From Muricauda sp. MAR_2010_75 (GTDB taxonomy: Bacteria; Bacteroidota; Bacteroidia; Flavobacteriales; Flavobacteriaceae): 64,000 nt of DNA. The position numbers and the translations under genes were made by a program. The notes beneath the pieces are model-generated. The model made no database searches. It was not told the DNA's origin and was given only the letters and a program-made list of their open reading frames with translations. Location: the NCBI RefSeq assembly GCF_000745185.1, contig NZ_JQNJ01000001.1, positions 3,020,501 to 3,084,500 on the forward strand. The letters run 5' to 3'. Of the stretch, positions 1 through 9,449 are shown one piece after another. How positions within the stretch are numbered: the stretch's first letter is position 1; each line of letters starts with the position of its first letter.

Positions 1-36
1 TACGGAGGTTCGTTGGAACAGAATCCAGGCTGGTAA
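1..36 (+). CDS. C-terminal end of a SusD/RagB-like gene (partial)
   Basis: Reading from base 1 gives YGGSLEQNPGW and then a TAA stop at 34-36. A terminal QNPG[YW] is the usual ending of SusD/RagB glycan-binding lipoproteins of Bacteroidota. A following set of glycan enzymes on the same strand fits a susD position. Only 11 residues are visible, so the family call rests on this ending and on context. The rest of the gene lies outside the window. Confidence 0.5.
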   Translation, partial: YGGSLEQNPGW

Positions 37-62
37 GCGATAAATAAATTTAATAAAGAGAA

Positions 63-104
63 GGCAAGTGCCATTGCAAGCGTAATCAAGCAATGGTGCT
101 TGTC
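63..104 (+). terminator. Long hairpin downstream of the SusD-like gene
   Basis: Bases 63-77 pair with 90-104 in a 15-bp stem containing three G-T wobbles, around a 12-base loop. No run of T follows, so it is not a classical intrinsic terminator. It lies between the SusD-like stop and the start of the VCBS gene and could be a processing or attenuation structure that lowers expression of the enzyme genes relative to susCD. Seen: the pairing. Inferred: the role. Confidence 0.45.
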
Positions 105-194
105 TCCAATTAAAACTTCAAGGATAATTAAGATATCGTTTCATCGATGGGGAGGTGCAGTTTAATACGGACATTTTTAACAAGGCAAAGGAGC

Positions 195-3100
195 ATGCTT
201 TTGAGCGCTACTGCCCTTTGTTTATGTTTTGCAGCTTGTTCTGAAAATGATGCTCAACCAAAGATGTTCAAACGGATATCCAGTACACACTCAGGAATTG
301 ATTTTAATAATCAAATTCAACCTTTTGAAAGTGATACCCTCAATGCTTTGGAATATGATGTGCTTTTCAACGGCGCTGGTGTGGGAATAGGGGATTTCAA
401 TGCAGATGGACTTCAAGATATTTTCTTTGCGGGAAATCTGGTGTCCTCGCAATTGTATATCAATCAGGGTGACTTTACCTTTCTTGAAGTTACTGAAAAA
501 GCTGGTGTTGCCACCACTAAATGGTGCACCGGGGTTTCAGTGGCAGATGTCAACCAGGATGGCTTGTTGGATATGTATGTGGCCGTCGCCCATGCAACGG
601 GATCTAAAGAAGAAAGGTCCAACCTGTTGTTCATCAACCAAGGGAACAACGCTGAAGGAATTCCCATTTTTGAAGAGTTGAGCAATGCGTATGGCCTTGC
701 TGATGATGGATTTTCCATACAATCGGTTTTCTTCGATTATGACAAAGATGGCGATCTGGATTGCTACATTCTTAGCAACGCCATGGAAAAAACAGGTCGA
801 AACCAACTACATAAAAAGCGAAATAATGGTGAGAGCCCATCAAATGATCGGTTGTACCGGAACAATGGATTTGTAGATGGTCATCCAAGCTTTGAAAATG
901 TGACTCTTGGTGCAGGTATCCTAAAAGAGGGCCATGGATTGGGGGTTTGCGTAACAGACTTAAACCAAGACGGATGGCTTGATGTGTACTGTGCCAACGA
1001 TTTTGTCTCCAACGACAATATCTGGATCAACAACCATGATGGAACATTCGTGGACAAATCTGCTGAGTATTTAAAGCACACTTCATACAACAGTATGGGA
1101 GTGGACATACAGGATGTGAACAATGATGGACTTCCAGACATCTGTGTCGTGGATATGTTGCCTGAAGAGGAGCAGCGAAGAAAAATGATGGTCATGAAGA
1201 CCAACAGGGACTTTTTTAGCATGGCTAAAGGTCTTGGCTATCAAGAGGAGTATGTTAGAAATGTCCTGCAAATCAATCAAGGGAACAACCAAGAAGGTAG
1301 TCTTCGGTTTAGCGAAATAGGCCAGCTAGCCGGCATTCATGCCACAGATTGGAGCTGGGCTCCTTTGCTGGCCGATTTTGACAATGACGGATTAAAAGAC
1401 TTGGTGGTCACCAATGGCTATCGCCGTGATATTACCAATTTGGATTATGCAGTGTATCTAAACCAAGAAGCAGCTTTTCAAGGCAAGAACCAAGAGGAAG
1501 CACGTCAGAATCGAATCAAAAAACTGTATGAGCTTCCAGAAATACAACTGCAGAACTTTATATTCAAGAATAATGGAGATTTAACCTTTAAAAATGCTTC
1601 GGAAACCTGGGGACTTCAAGAAAGCACCTATTCCAATGGTGCGGCCTATGCAGACTTTGACAATGATGGCGACCTTGATTTGGTGTTCAACAATATCGAT
1701 TCCGAAGCAAGTTTGTACCGAAACGAGCTTATTTCATCCTCCACTTCTGAAGTTACTGAAATCAAAAACGAATCCCATTTTGTGCGACTTCAATTAAAAT
1801 CCGATACAGGTCAAAGTAAAGAAGTTGGTGCAAAGGTGAGGGTCTTGCTTCCTTCCGGGGAATTAAAATATCAGGAAAACCTACCGGTAAGAGGGTATAT
1901 GTCCTCTGTGGATCCCATACTCTCATTTGGGTTGGGGAACAACACCAGTTTTAGGGTGGAAGTGGTTTGGACCGATGGCACAATTCAACAGTTACATGAT
2001 TTAGCTCCGGATACCCTTCATACCATAAAGTATGCATCGCAAGAAGAACAGCATTTGGTTGCCCAACCTTCAGAGCAACAAGTTTTTCAACTGTTGAAAG
2101 CAGATAGTTTGGGATTGACCTACGAACATGAGGAGTACGCTTTTGATGAGTTCAAACGCACCTTCTCCCTACATCAGCAATACAACCAACTTTCTCCGGG
2201 CATGGCCATAGCCGATGTGGACAACAATGGCCTCGATGATATTTTTATAGGAGCGGATTCCAAACGATTGCGAACCATCTACCTTCAAAAAACACCGGGA
2301 AAATTTGAAGCCTTGCCCCAAGGGGAGAACAATATGGAAGATATGGGTGCGCTTCTTTTTGATGCCGATAATGATGGGGATAATGATTTGTATGTGGTAA
2401 GTGGCGGCAGTGTTAACCTAAAGGAAGATGACTATATCTACAACGATCGGTTGTATTTAAATGATGGCAAAGGTAATATGTCCCGGTCCCAAAACCTGAT
2501 TCCCAAAACACGCTTTAGCGGCAGTGTTGTGGTAGCCGCCGATTATGACCGCGATGGAGACTTGGATATTTTTAGGGGAAGCAGGGTTGCTGTCGGCGAA
2601 TTTCCAAAATCACCGGACAGTTATTTGTTGCAAAATGATGATGGGATTTTCAATGATGTGGCCCATATGGTGGATGGGTTACAAAATGTGGGCATGGTAA
2701 GCGCGGCCTTGTGGACTGATTATAATTTGGACGGATGGTATGATTTAGTGGTGGCGGGTGAATTTATGCCCATAACCTTCTTTAAGAATCATGAAGGAAC
2801 ACTAAAATGGGATGAACAAGCCACAATTCCCAATTCAAGTGGATGGTGGAACAGCATAACCGCCGGCGATTTTGATCAAGATGGGGACATGGATTATATC
2901 GCAGGGAATCTTGGGTTAAACAGTCAGTATAAAGCCTATCCAGATAGGCCTTTAAAAGTATATGGCTCAGATTTTGACCATAATGGCACCAACGATCCCA
3001 TTGTGAGCTACTCTAAAAACGGCGAGGATGTTCCTGTGGCTGTTCGGGATGTAATGCAAGAACAATTGAGCCTCACCCACAAGCGGTTTGGAACATATGA

Positions 3101-3773
3101 TGCTTATTCAAAAGCTTCCATAAATGATATTTTCAGCAAAAAAGAACTGGAAAGCGCTATTGTACTTTCTGCCACTGAAATGCGCAGTTGCTACATAGAA
3201 AACAAAGGAAATTCAAAGTTTGTTCTAAAACCGTTGCCTAACGAAGTGCAGTTCTCTCCTGTTTTTGGAACGCTGGCCAATGACTTTAATGCAGATGGGT
3301 TTTTAGATGTGCTACTTGTGGGTAATTCAGAATCTTTTGAAACCTACACAGGACCATACAATGCTTCTTTGGGCACTTTGTTGTTCGGAAATGGAAATGG
3401 GGATTTCACCTATGTTCCGCAATCCAACTCTGGGCTGTACTTGGATTATGACCAAAAAGCGCTGGGGATGATAAATGCGGGTAATGAAAATCTTTTCGTT
3501 GTCACCAATAACGATGCTCTTGTACAATTACTAAAGACTTCAGTAGCATCAAAGGGCGAATTTATATCGCTTCAAACCGATGAAACATCGCTCGAAATGA
3601 TATTGGATAATGGGAAGAATGAACGAAGGGAAATAGGGTATGGTAGTGGATATTTAACCCAGTCCTCAAGGGGCATTTTTGTCCCCACAAAAAGTGTAAA
3701 ACAAATCAATGTGTATGATTTTGTGGGAAATCAGACGCGTACCATAAAAACCAATCAACATGAACCAAACTGA
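195..3773 (+). CDS. Giant VCBS/FG-GAP repeat lipoprotein with ASPIC/UnbV domain
   Basis: About 1192 residues. I place the start at 195 rather than at the upstream ATG (147). AAGGAG precedes the 195 ATG, and the protein then opens with a clean lipoprotein signal (lipobox FAAC, Cys15). Many calcium-loop-like blade repeats of the form DxNxDGxxD or DxDxDGDxD occur throughout, as in FG-GAP/VCBS beta-propellers. An ASPIC/UnbV-type segment (PVRGYMSS, then FGLGNN and VVWTDGT) lies near the middle. Such proteins are predicted to be surface-anchored and often follow susCD in marine Bacteroidota; no enzymatic reaction is established. It resembles the 19601-23110 gene closely in organisation and motifs, so the two are paralogues. 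It is probably the first gene after susD in this locus. Function in glycan capture is inference. Confidence 0.85.
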   Translation: MLLSATALCLCFAACSENDAQPKMFKRISSTHSGIDFNNQIQPFESDTLNALEYDVLFNGAGVGIGDFNADGLQDIFFAGNLVSSQLYINQGDFTFLEVTEKAGVATTKWCTGVSVADVNQDGLLDMYVAVAHATGSKEERSNLLFINQGNNAEGIPIFEELSNAYGLADDGFSIQSVFFDYDKDGDLDCYILSNAMEKTGRNQLHKKRNNGESPSNDRLYRNNGFVDGHPSFENVTLGAGILKEGHGLGVCVTDLNQDGWLDVYCANDFVSNDNIWINNHDGTFVDKSAEYLKHTSYNSMGVDIQDVNNDGLPDICVVDMLPEEEQRRKMMVMKTNRDFFSMAKGLGYQEEYVRNVLQINQGNNQEGSLRFSEIGQLAGIHATDWSWAPLLADFDNDGLKDLVVTNGYRRDITNLDYAVYLNQEAAFQGKNQEEARQNRIKKLYELPEIQLQNFIFKNNGDLTFKNASETWGLQESTYSNGAAYADFDNDGDLDLVFNNIDSEASLYRNELISSSTSEVTEIKNESHFVRLQLKSDTGQSKEVGAKVRVLLPSGELKYQENLPVRGYMSSVDPILSFGLGNNTSFRVEVVWTDGTIQQLHDLAPDTLHTIKYASQEEQHLVAQPSEQQVFQLLKADSLGLTYEHEEYAFDEFKRTFSLHQQYNQLSPGMAIADVDNNGLDDIFIGADSKRLRTIYLQKTPGKFEALPQGENNMEDMGALLFDADNDGDNDLYVVSGGSVNLKEDDYIYNDRLYLNDGKGNMSRSQNLIPKTRFSGSVVVAADYDRDGDLDIFRGSRVAVGEFPKSPDSYLLQNDDGIFNDVAHMVDGLQNVGMVSAALWTDYNLDGWYDLVVAGEFMPITFFKNHEGTLKWDEQATIPNSSGWWNSITAGDFDQDGDMDYIAGNLGLNSQYKAYPDRPLKVYGSDFDHNGTNDPIVSYSKNGEDVPVAVRDVMQEQLSLTHKRFGTYDAYSKASINDIFSKKELESAIVLSATEMRSCYIENKGNSKFVLKPLPNEVQFSPVFGTLANDFNADGFLDVLLVGNSESFETYTGPYNASLGTLLFGNGNGDFTYVPQSNSGLYLDYDQKALGMINAGNENLFVVTNNDALVQLLKTSVASKGEFISLQTDETSLEMILDNGKNERREIGYGSGYLTQSSRGIFVPTKSVKQINVYDFVGNQTRTIKTNQHEPN

Positions 3774-3792
3774 AAGAAGACAGAATTTGAAG

Positions 3793-4839
3793 ATGAACTT
3801 GGTGTGTCGCATATTATTTTTAGTTGCTCTAATGGGGTCTGCGGACTTAATTGCCCAGCAACCCGATATACCGGGGCAGGTTTCCCAAAATGAGTCGCCA
3901 AAAAATGAGGCCTATCTTTTTGCCCACATGACCCATGAGGATTATGGGCGATTATATTACTCCGTTAGCTTGGACGGTCTGCATTGGCAACGTTTGAACA
4001 ATGGGGAACGAGTTTTTGATGAATATCAAGGCCATCCAGATATCTGCAAAGGGCCAGACGGAAAGTACTATATTTTGGGCAATACCAGTGATTCTTCACC
4101 TGATATCAATATTTGGGTTTCTGATGACTTGATCAGCTGGAAGAAACACGGGGTATATACGCCCAACCTTAAACAAACTCCGGATTATTCAGAGGCGTTA
4201 CAGCGTATTGGGGCACCTAAACTTTTTTATGATGAAGCTTCGGCGCAATTTGTCATGACCTGGCATACACCGCACAAAGAAGGCACCAAAACGGACCCAG
4301 AACGGTATTGGGCAAGTCAAAGGACTTTGTATGTGCTTTCAAAGGATTTGAAGACATTTTCCGACACCCCCAAAAAACTTTTTGATTGGAACATTGGCAC
4401 CATTGACGTTATCATCAGAAAGGTAGAGGACACCTATTTTGCAATCATAAAGGATGAAACCTATCCAACCTTGTACTGGCCAACTGGAAAGACCATACGA
4501 ATTGCAAGGTCAGATTCCTTGTTGGGACCGTATTCCTTTCCAGCAGATCCCATAAGCCCAAATTTTAGGGAGGCACCAACTCTAATTCCCTCCCCAAACA
4601 ATAAAGTTTGGTACCTGTATTATGAGCAATATCCAGGGGTTTCCTACGGGCTATCCGTGGCCGATAATTTGAATGGCCCGTGGTATCAAGCATCAGGATA
4701 TACATTTTATAGTGATTGGGATAAATATGCATTGCCCAAAGAGGTTAGGCACGGTTGCATGATCGCTATTTCAAAAAAAGAATATAACCAACTAGTTGAG
4801 AAATTTGAGATTGTTAAAGAAGAATTCAATGAAAAATAG
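3793..4839 (+). CDS. GH43-type five-bladed propeller glycosidase (divergent)
   Basis: About 348 residues with start at 3793, where a signal peptide (MNLVCRILFLVALMG) begins; an in-frame ATG at 3760 would overlap the preceding gene by 14 bases. The order of candidate catalytic acids fits clan GH-F/GH43: Asp in GHPDIC (residue 83), Asp in GTIDV (205) and Glu in FREAPT (260). GH43 enzymes usually release arabinose, xylose or galactose from side chains or chain ends; the substrate is not readable here. It has no lipobox, so it is probably periplasmic. It lies 19 bases after the VCBS gene and overlaps the next GH43 gene, so it is part of one operon. It is only distantly similar to its two neighbours; a related propeller family is possible. 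Confidence 0.7.
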   Translation: MNLVCRILFLVALMGSADLIAQQPDIPGQVSQNESPKNEAYLFAHMTHEDYGRLYYSVSLDGLHWQRLNNGERVFDEYQGHPDICKGPDGKYYILGNTSDSSPDINIWVSDDLISWKKHGVYTPNLKQTPDYSEALQRIGAPKLFYDEASAQFVMTWHTPHKEGTKTDPERYWASQRTLYVLSKDLKTFSDTPKKLFDWNIGTIDVIIRKVEDTYFAIIKDETYPTLYWPTGKTIRIARSDSLLGPYSFPADPISPNFREAPTLIPSPNNKVWYLYYEQYPGVSYGLSVADNLNGPWYQASGYTFYSDWDKYALPKEVRHGCMIAISKKEYNQLVEKFEIVKEEFNEK

Positions 4840-5923
4840 GAGAAAATCAATAGTTTATGGACCCCTTATTGCGGTATTGGGCTTTTGTTTGATTTCATGT
4901 CAGGAGCGGACAGAAAAAAAAGAAGCAGCAGAAAGTGAACAACCCCAGAAAGAGACGTTCACCAACCCATTGTTGCCATCTGGCCCGGACCCGTTCAACA
5001 TTTACCATAACGGATACTATTATTACACCAGTACAGAGGGCAATAAACTGGTCTTGAGAAAAGTGAAAAACTTGGCAAATCTTAGTGAAGCAGAAACCAA
5101 GACAATTTGGACCCCACCAGAGGGCACATTGTACTCCCATGATATTTGGGCGCCAGAAGTGCATTTTATTGATGGAAAGTGGTACGTGTATTTTGCTGCA
5201 GATGATGGGAACAATGAGACCCACAGAATGTATGCTGTGGAAAACTCGAACGAAAACCCGTTTCAAGGCACTTTTGAGTTTAAGGGAAAGATAGCCGCAG
5301 CTACGGACAAATGGGCCATTGATGGTAATGTTTTTAAACATAATGGGCAATTGTATATGATTTGGTCCGGCTGGGAAGGCGATGCCAACGGGCAGCAAGA
5401 TATTTTCATCGCCAAAATGAAAAACCCTTTGGAGATTGAAGGAGACCGTGTAAAAATTTCGTCACCAACCCATGAATGGGAAAGGCATTGGAATGAAGGC
5501 ACTTCCGATAGTAACCCTCCACAGGTATATGTGAACGAAGGACCACAATTTTTGTCCCATGATGACAACATATTTATTGTGTTCTCTGCAAGTGGATGTT
5601 GGACCGATTATTACTCGTTGGGATTGTTGACGTTTACCGGAACGGACAATTTATTGGACCCAGACGCTTGGGTTAAGTCTGATGAACCCATATTCACACA
5701 GTCCCCGGAGAATGGAGTGTATGGTCCCGGGCACAACTCCTTTTTTAAGTCACCTAACGGAAAAGAGGATTGGATTCTGTACCACGCGAATTCAGAACCA
5801 GGCCAAGGATGCGGTTCGCATCGTTCACCTAGGATGCAAATGATTCAATGGAGTGGGGAAGGCTATCCCGTCATCGGAACACCTAGATCTGTGGAAGATG
5901 TCATTGAAATTCCCTCCGAATAG
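4829..5923 (+). CDS. GH43 family lipoprotein glycosidase
   Basis: About 364 residues from the ATG at 4829, which overlaps the previous stop by 11 bases and gives a lipoprotein signal (lipobox LISC, Cys24). The GH43 triad is visible: Asp54 in SGPDPF, Asp165 in WAIDGN and Glu237 in NEGPQF. DIWAPEVH followed by GKWYVYF is typical of the family. Members are commonly annotated as alpha-L-arabinofuranosidase or beta-xylosidase; the exact activity cannot be assigned. As a lipoprotein it is likely anchored on the outer membrane or in the periplasm. It is one of three adjacent GH43-type genes and clearly resembles the next one, suggesting duplication. Confidence 0.85.
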   Translation: MKNRRKSIVYGPLIAVLGFCLISCQERTEKKEAAESEQPQKETFTNPLLPSGPDPFNIYHNGYYYYTSTEGNKLVLRKVKNLANLSEAETKTIWTPPEGTLYSHDIWAPEVHFIDGKWYVYFAADDGNNETHRMYAVENSNENPFQGTFEFKGKIAAATDKWAIDGNVFKHNGQLYMIWSGWEGDANGQQDIFIAKMKNPLEIEGDRVKISSPTHEWERHWNEGTSDSNPPQVYVNEGPQFLSHDDNIFIVFSASGCWTDYYSLGLLTFTGTDNLLDPDAWVKSDEPIFTQSPENGVYGPGHNSFFKSPNGKEDWILYHANSEPGQGCGSHRSPRMQMIQWSGEGYPVIGTPRSVEDVIEIPSE

Positions 5924-5953
5924 GATGCAATAATTCAACCAATACAAGAGAGT

Positions 5954-6964
5954 TTGAAAAGTTTAAAAAACATACTGGTCTATATGATTTCCATTTTCTT
6001 CTTTCAGATGGGAATAGGTCAGGATAAAAACACATTCACCAATCCCATTCTTGAGGACGGAGCCGACCCCTATACCATGCTGCATGACAATGGATATTAC
6101 TATTTCATGGTAACAAGGGGAAACCGCTTGGAACTTTGGTCCACTAAAGACCTTACCCAAGTGAAGACCGTTGGTTCAAAAACAGTATGGAAAGCTCCCA
6201 GTGAGGGGGAAAACAGTTGTTGCATTTGGGCGCCAGAGATTCATCATGTGGATGGAAAGTGGTACATCTATTACACCGCTGCTGATGCATCCAATGAAGG
6301 AGATCACTCCAGATATGTCTTTGTTCTGGAGAACAGCCATCAAGATCCAATGCAAGGGGAGTGGATTGATAGGGGGAAAATCAACACAAAATACTGCGGA
6401 ATAGACGGGTCTATTTTCAAATATGGCGATAAAAGGTATTTCATGTATTCACCCTACGTAGATGACCACAGCGATATAGCCATCGCCACCATGTCCAACC
6501 CTTGGACCTTAAATGACGATGAAACCATTTTGGCTGCACCCAAATATGACTGGGAGAAAACCGGAGAAAGAAGTATTCTGGAAGGACCTTCATTTTTGGA
6601 GGGGCCAGGGGATGAGGTCTTTATTGTGTATTCGGCTGGAGCCTGTTGGGACGATAATTATTCCTTGGGAATGCTGGCGGCCAAGAAGGATTCAGATTTT
6701 ACCAAAGCTTCTTCTTGGAAGCGGTTTTCTAAAGCGGTCTTTGAATTTTCCACAGAAAACAATGTGTATGGTCCAGGCCACCATAGTATAACGACCTCCA
6801 ATGATCCCAGTGAACATTGGTTGGTGTATCATGCAAAGGACAAACCCAAATTGGGATGTTCCCAGCGGAGTACACGGATACAACGATTTGGTTGGGATAA
6901 AGAGGGCAGACCGGATTTTGGTGAGCCATGGCCGTTGGAAAAAGTCATAAAAAAACCAAAATAA
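5954..6964 (+). CDS. GH43 family glycosidase, probable TTG start
   Basis: About 336 residues if translation begins at the TTG at 5954. That start gives a complete signal peptide (basic KSLKN followed by a hydrophobic core ending at IGQ). The first ATG is at 5984 and would leave a signal without positive charge. The GH43 triad is present: Asp38 in GADPY, Asp151 in GIDGS and Glu210 in LEGPSF. The CIWAPEIHH and GKWYIYYT segments match those of the preceding gene, as does the ending RSTRIQ. No lipobox is seen, so it is probably soluble in the periplasm. It is the third enzyme of the tandem and is followed by a hairpin. Confidence 0.83.
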   Translation: MKSLKNILVYMISIFFFQMGIGQDKNTFTNPILEDGADPYTMLHDNGYYYFMVTRGNRLELWSTKDLTQVKTVGSKTVWKAPSEGENSCCIWAPEIHHVDGKWYIYYTAADASNEGDHSRYVFVLENSHQDPMQGEWIDRGKINTKYCGIDGSIFKYGDKRYFMYSPYVDDHSDIAIATMSNPWTLNDDETILAAPKYDWEKTGERSILEGPSFLEGPGDEVFIVYSAGACWDDNYSLGMLAAKKDSDFTKASSWKRFSKAVFEFSTENNVYGPGHHSITTSNDPSEHWLVYHAKDKPKLGCSQRSTRIQRFGWDKEGRPDFGEPWPLEKVIKKPK

Positions 6965-7031
6965 AACCAAGAATTAATTGAGTACGAGTGTTAGTTAGTT
7001 TGAATTAGATTGTTTGAGTTTAGTTGATGGA

Positions 7032-7063
7032 AATTATCGGGCTTTGAAAAAGGCCCGGTAATT
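7032..7063 (+). terminator. Candidate terminator after the GH43 tandem
   Basis: AATTA and CGGGC pair with GCCCG and TAATT (7032-7042 with 7053-7063, one mismatch) around a ten-base loop. It lies 68 bases after the GH43 stop and before the GH5-like gene. The following T-richness is weak (CTATTG), so termination may be partial. Confidence 0.5.
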
Positions 7064-7179
7064 CTATTGTTCAACTTCCCCACACAGAATAGCCTATTCC
7101 AATTTCAAGGTCGATGCTAATTCCAAAACCTAAGCTCTCAAAAATATTTAAGTGTGAATCAAAAAATAACAAGATTATT

Positions 7180-8250
7180 ATGAAGCGAATATTGATTACT
7201 GGGCTGTTTTTATGTGCAATCCTTGTGGCAAATGCCCAAGAAAATGTTCTGGAAAAGAATAAATGGTCAAAAGAAAAAGCGAGTGAATGGTACGCCAAAC
7301 AAAAATGGATTACCGGTGCCAATTTTGTTCCCAGTACAGCAATTAACCAATTGGAAATGTGGCAATCCAGCACATTTGACCCAGAGACTATTGATCGTGA
7401 GTTGGGCTATGCCGAAGGTATAGGGTTCAACACCATGAGAGTATACCTGCACAGTTTGGCCTATAAAGCAAATCCAAAGGACTTCAAGAAAAATATGGAA
7501 ACCTATTTGGAAATTGCAGACAAGCACGGTATCAAAACCATGTTTGTGTTCTTTGATGACGTTTGGGGGAAAGAGCCAAAAATTGGCAAGCAACCTGAAC
7601 CCGTTACAGGAACCCATAATTCGGGATGGGTGCAAGATCCGGGAGACCCGGCATCCAAGAATGAAGAAAATTTTGCAGCCTTGGAAATCTATGTAAAGGA
7701 TATCCTGAACACTTTCGCCAATGATGATCGTGTACTTCTGTGGGATCTTTACAATGAACCCGGGAACACGGACAAACTCACAAGTTCCATGCCCCTGTTA
7801 AAAGCGATTTTCACTTGGGCACGAGAAGTCAATCCGAGCCAACCATTGAGTGCAGGCCTTTGGCGCTGGGATTTTCAGGAACTCAATGAGTTCCAGGCAG
7901 CCAATTCAGACATTCTTACCTATCACCATTATGATGATGAGAAAAAACACCAGCATGTAATCAATTTGCTAAAGACACATGGGCGCCCCATGATCTGTAC
8001 CGAATATATGGCACGGACCAACAACAGCAGATTCTCCAATGTTTTGCCTGTTCTCAAAAAGGAGAATATCGGAGCTATTAACTGGGGGTTGGTCAATGGA
8101 AAATCCAACACCATATATGCATGGAACACTCCCATTGAAGATGGAGCTGAGCCTGTTGAATGGTTTCACGACATATTTAGAAAGGACGGTACTCCCTATA
8201 GACAAGATGAAGTTGATTTAATTAAAAAATTAAACGATGAGGGGAAATGA
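7180..8250 (+). CDS. GH5-like (clan GH-A) glycoside hydrolase
   Basis: About 356 residues. The start is placed at 7180, where a signal peptide (MKRILITGLFLCAILVANAQ) begins; the upstream ATG at 7114 adds a charged tail that hides it. It looks like a (beta/alpha)8 retaining enzyme. Glu193 in DLYNEPGN is the probable acid/base, and Glu275 in CTEYMAR the probable nucleophile. A Trp-rich NWGLVNG segment follows. Related sequences are often called cellulase family or 1,4-beta-xylanase; the real substrate is not determined by the sequence. A galactan or mannan backbone would suit the galactose genes that follow. Its stop overlaps the galM start (ATGA). Confidence 0.72.
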   Translation: MKRILITGLFLCAILVANAQENVLEKNKWSKEKASEWYAKQKWITGANFVPSTAINQLEMWQSSTFDPETIDRELGYAEGIGFNTMRVYLHSLAYKANPKDFKKNMETYLEIADKHGIKTMFVFFDDVWGKEPKIGKQPEPVTGTHNSGWVQDPGDPASKNEENFAALEIYVKDILNTFANDDRVLLWDLYNEPGNTDKLTSSMPLLKAIFTWAREVNPSQPLSAGLWRWDFQELNEFQAANSDILTYHHYDDEKKHQHVINLLKTHGRPMICTEYMARTNNSRFSNVLPVLKKENIGAINWGLVNGKSNTIYAWNTPIEDGAEPVEWFHDIFRKDGTPYRQDEVDLIKKLNDEGK

Positions 8251-9419
8251 TCATTCGGTCAAAAATTAAAATTCTCAGACGGGCAATAGCTTTGTTTATA
8301 GTTCTATTGTGTATATCGTGCAAAACAAAACAGGAAAACAAAAGCGATACCCTAGCAGCCGCAATATTCAGTACCATAAAAGATGAAGATTTTGATACAA
8401 CAATTGATGGTAAATCCGTAAAACTGTACTGGTTGCAGCGGAAGGATTTAAAAATGGCGATGACCAACTATGGGGGACGCATCATAAGCCTTTTTGTGCA
8501 AGACAAAAATGGGAATGCAATTGACGTAAACATAGGTCGCGGTAGTATTAAGGAATACATGGAATCACCCGAAGCCTATTTTGGGGCAACCATTGGTAGG
8601 GTAGGTAACCGTATTGCAAATGGTAGGTTTGCCATAAACGGAAATGAATATACCCTGCCTACCAACGACAATAAAAATACCCTACATGGGGGCTACAAAG
8701 GATTTCAAGATGTGGTGTGGGATGCCGAACAACCCAATGGGTATACATTGATTTTAACGTACCCCTCTCCTGATATGGAAGAAGGTTTCCCCGGGAATTT
8801 ACAAGCGAAGGTAATCTACTCGCTCACTGAAAAAAATGCGGTTAAGATTGAATATGAAGCGACTACGGATAAACCTACGGTGGTAAATTTAACCAACCAT
8901 GCCTATTTTAACCTCAATGGGGAAGGAAGCGGTTCAATCTTGGACCATAAGCTGCAAATCAATGCGGACCGATTCACCCCAGTTGATGCAGGACTCATTC
9001 CCACTGGAGAGTTGAGTGATGTAGCCTCAACCCCCTTCGATTTTAGGAAGCCTCATACGATTGGTGAGCGTATTAAAGCAATCAATGAACAACTGGAATT
9101 TGGCAAGGGGTATGACCACAACTATGTTTTAAATAGCGATGAAAATGGCTTACATCAAGCAGCAAAGGTTGTGGGGGATAAATCGGGAGTTGTCATGGAG
9201 GTGTTTACCGAAGAACCGGGAATCCAATTTTACAGCGGAAACTTTATGGCTTCAAAGAATACTTTGAAATCTGGTGCCAAGGACGACTTCCGAACAGCGT
9301 TTTGTCTGGAGACCCAGCATTTTCCGGACACACCGAACCAACCAGGATTTCCATCCATACAACTCAATCCGGGTGAGATCTACCACACGGTTACAGAATA
9401 CAAGTTTTCAGTGGAATAA
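8247..9419 (+). CDS. galM: Aldose 1-epimerase (mutarotase), lipoprotein form
   Basis: 390 residues. It interconverts the alpha and beta anomers of galactose or other aldoses. The galactose mutarotase family signatures are clear: ATIGRVGNRIANG, VVNLTNHAYFNL with the catalytic His region, GYDHNYVLN, and a C-terminal CLETQHFPDTPNQP. The N-terminus carries a lipoprotein signal (lipobox CISC, Cys25), so this copy probably acts outside the cytoplasm. There it would equilibrate released sugars before uptake. It overlaps the GH5-like gene by four bases and lies 30 bases before galK. Confidence 0.93.
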   Translation: MIIRSKIKILRRAIALFIVLLCISCKTKQENKSDTLAAAIFSTIKDEDFDTTIDGKSVKLYWLQRKDLKMAMTNYGGRIISLFVQDKNGNAIDVNIGRGSIKEYMESPEAYFGATIGRVGNRIANGRFAINGNEYTLPTNDNKNTLHGGYKGFQDVVWDAEQPNGYTLILTYPSPDMEEGFPGNLQAKVIYSLTEKNAVKIEYEATTDKPTVVNLTNHAYFNLNGEGSGSILDHKLQINADRFTPVDAGLIPTGELSDVASTPFDFRKPHTIGERIKAINEQLEFGKGYDHNYVLNSDENGLHQAAKVVGDKSGVVMEVFTEEPGIQFYSGNFMASKNTLKSGAKDDFRTAFCLETQHFPDTPNQPGFPSIQLNPGEIYHTVTEYKFSVE

Positions 9420-9449
9420 ATATGAATTCAATTTGATTTTTAGAGATAG

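Noticed and set aside
147..194. Upstream start of the first VCBS gene at 147
   Set aside because: It adds 16 residues with several Arg before the signal peptide; AAGGAG stands before the ATG at 195.
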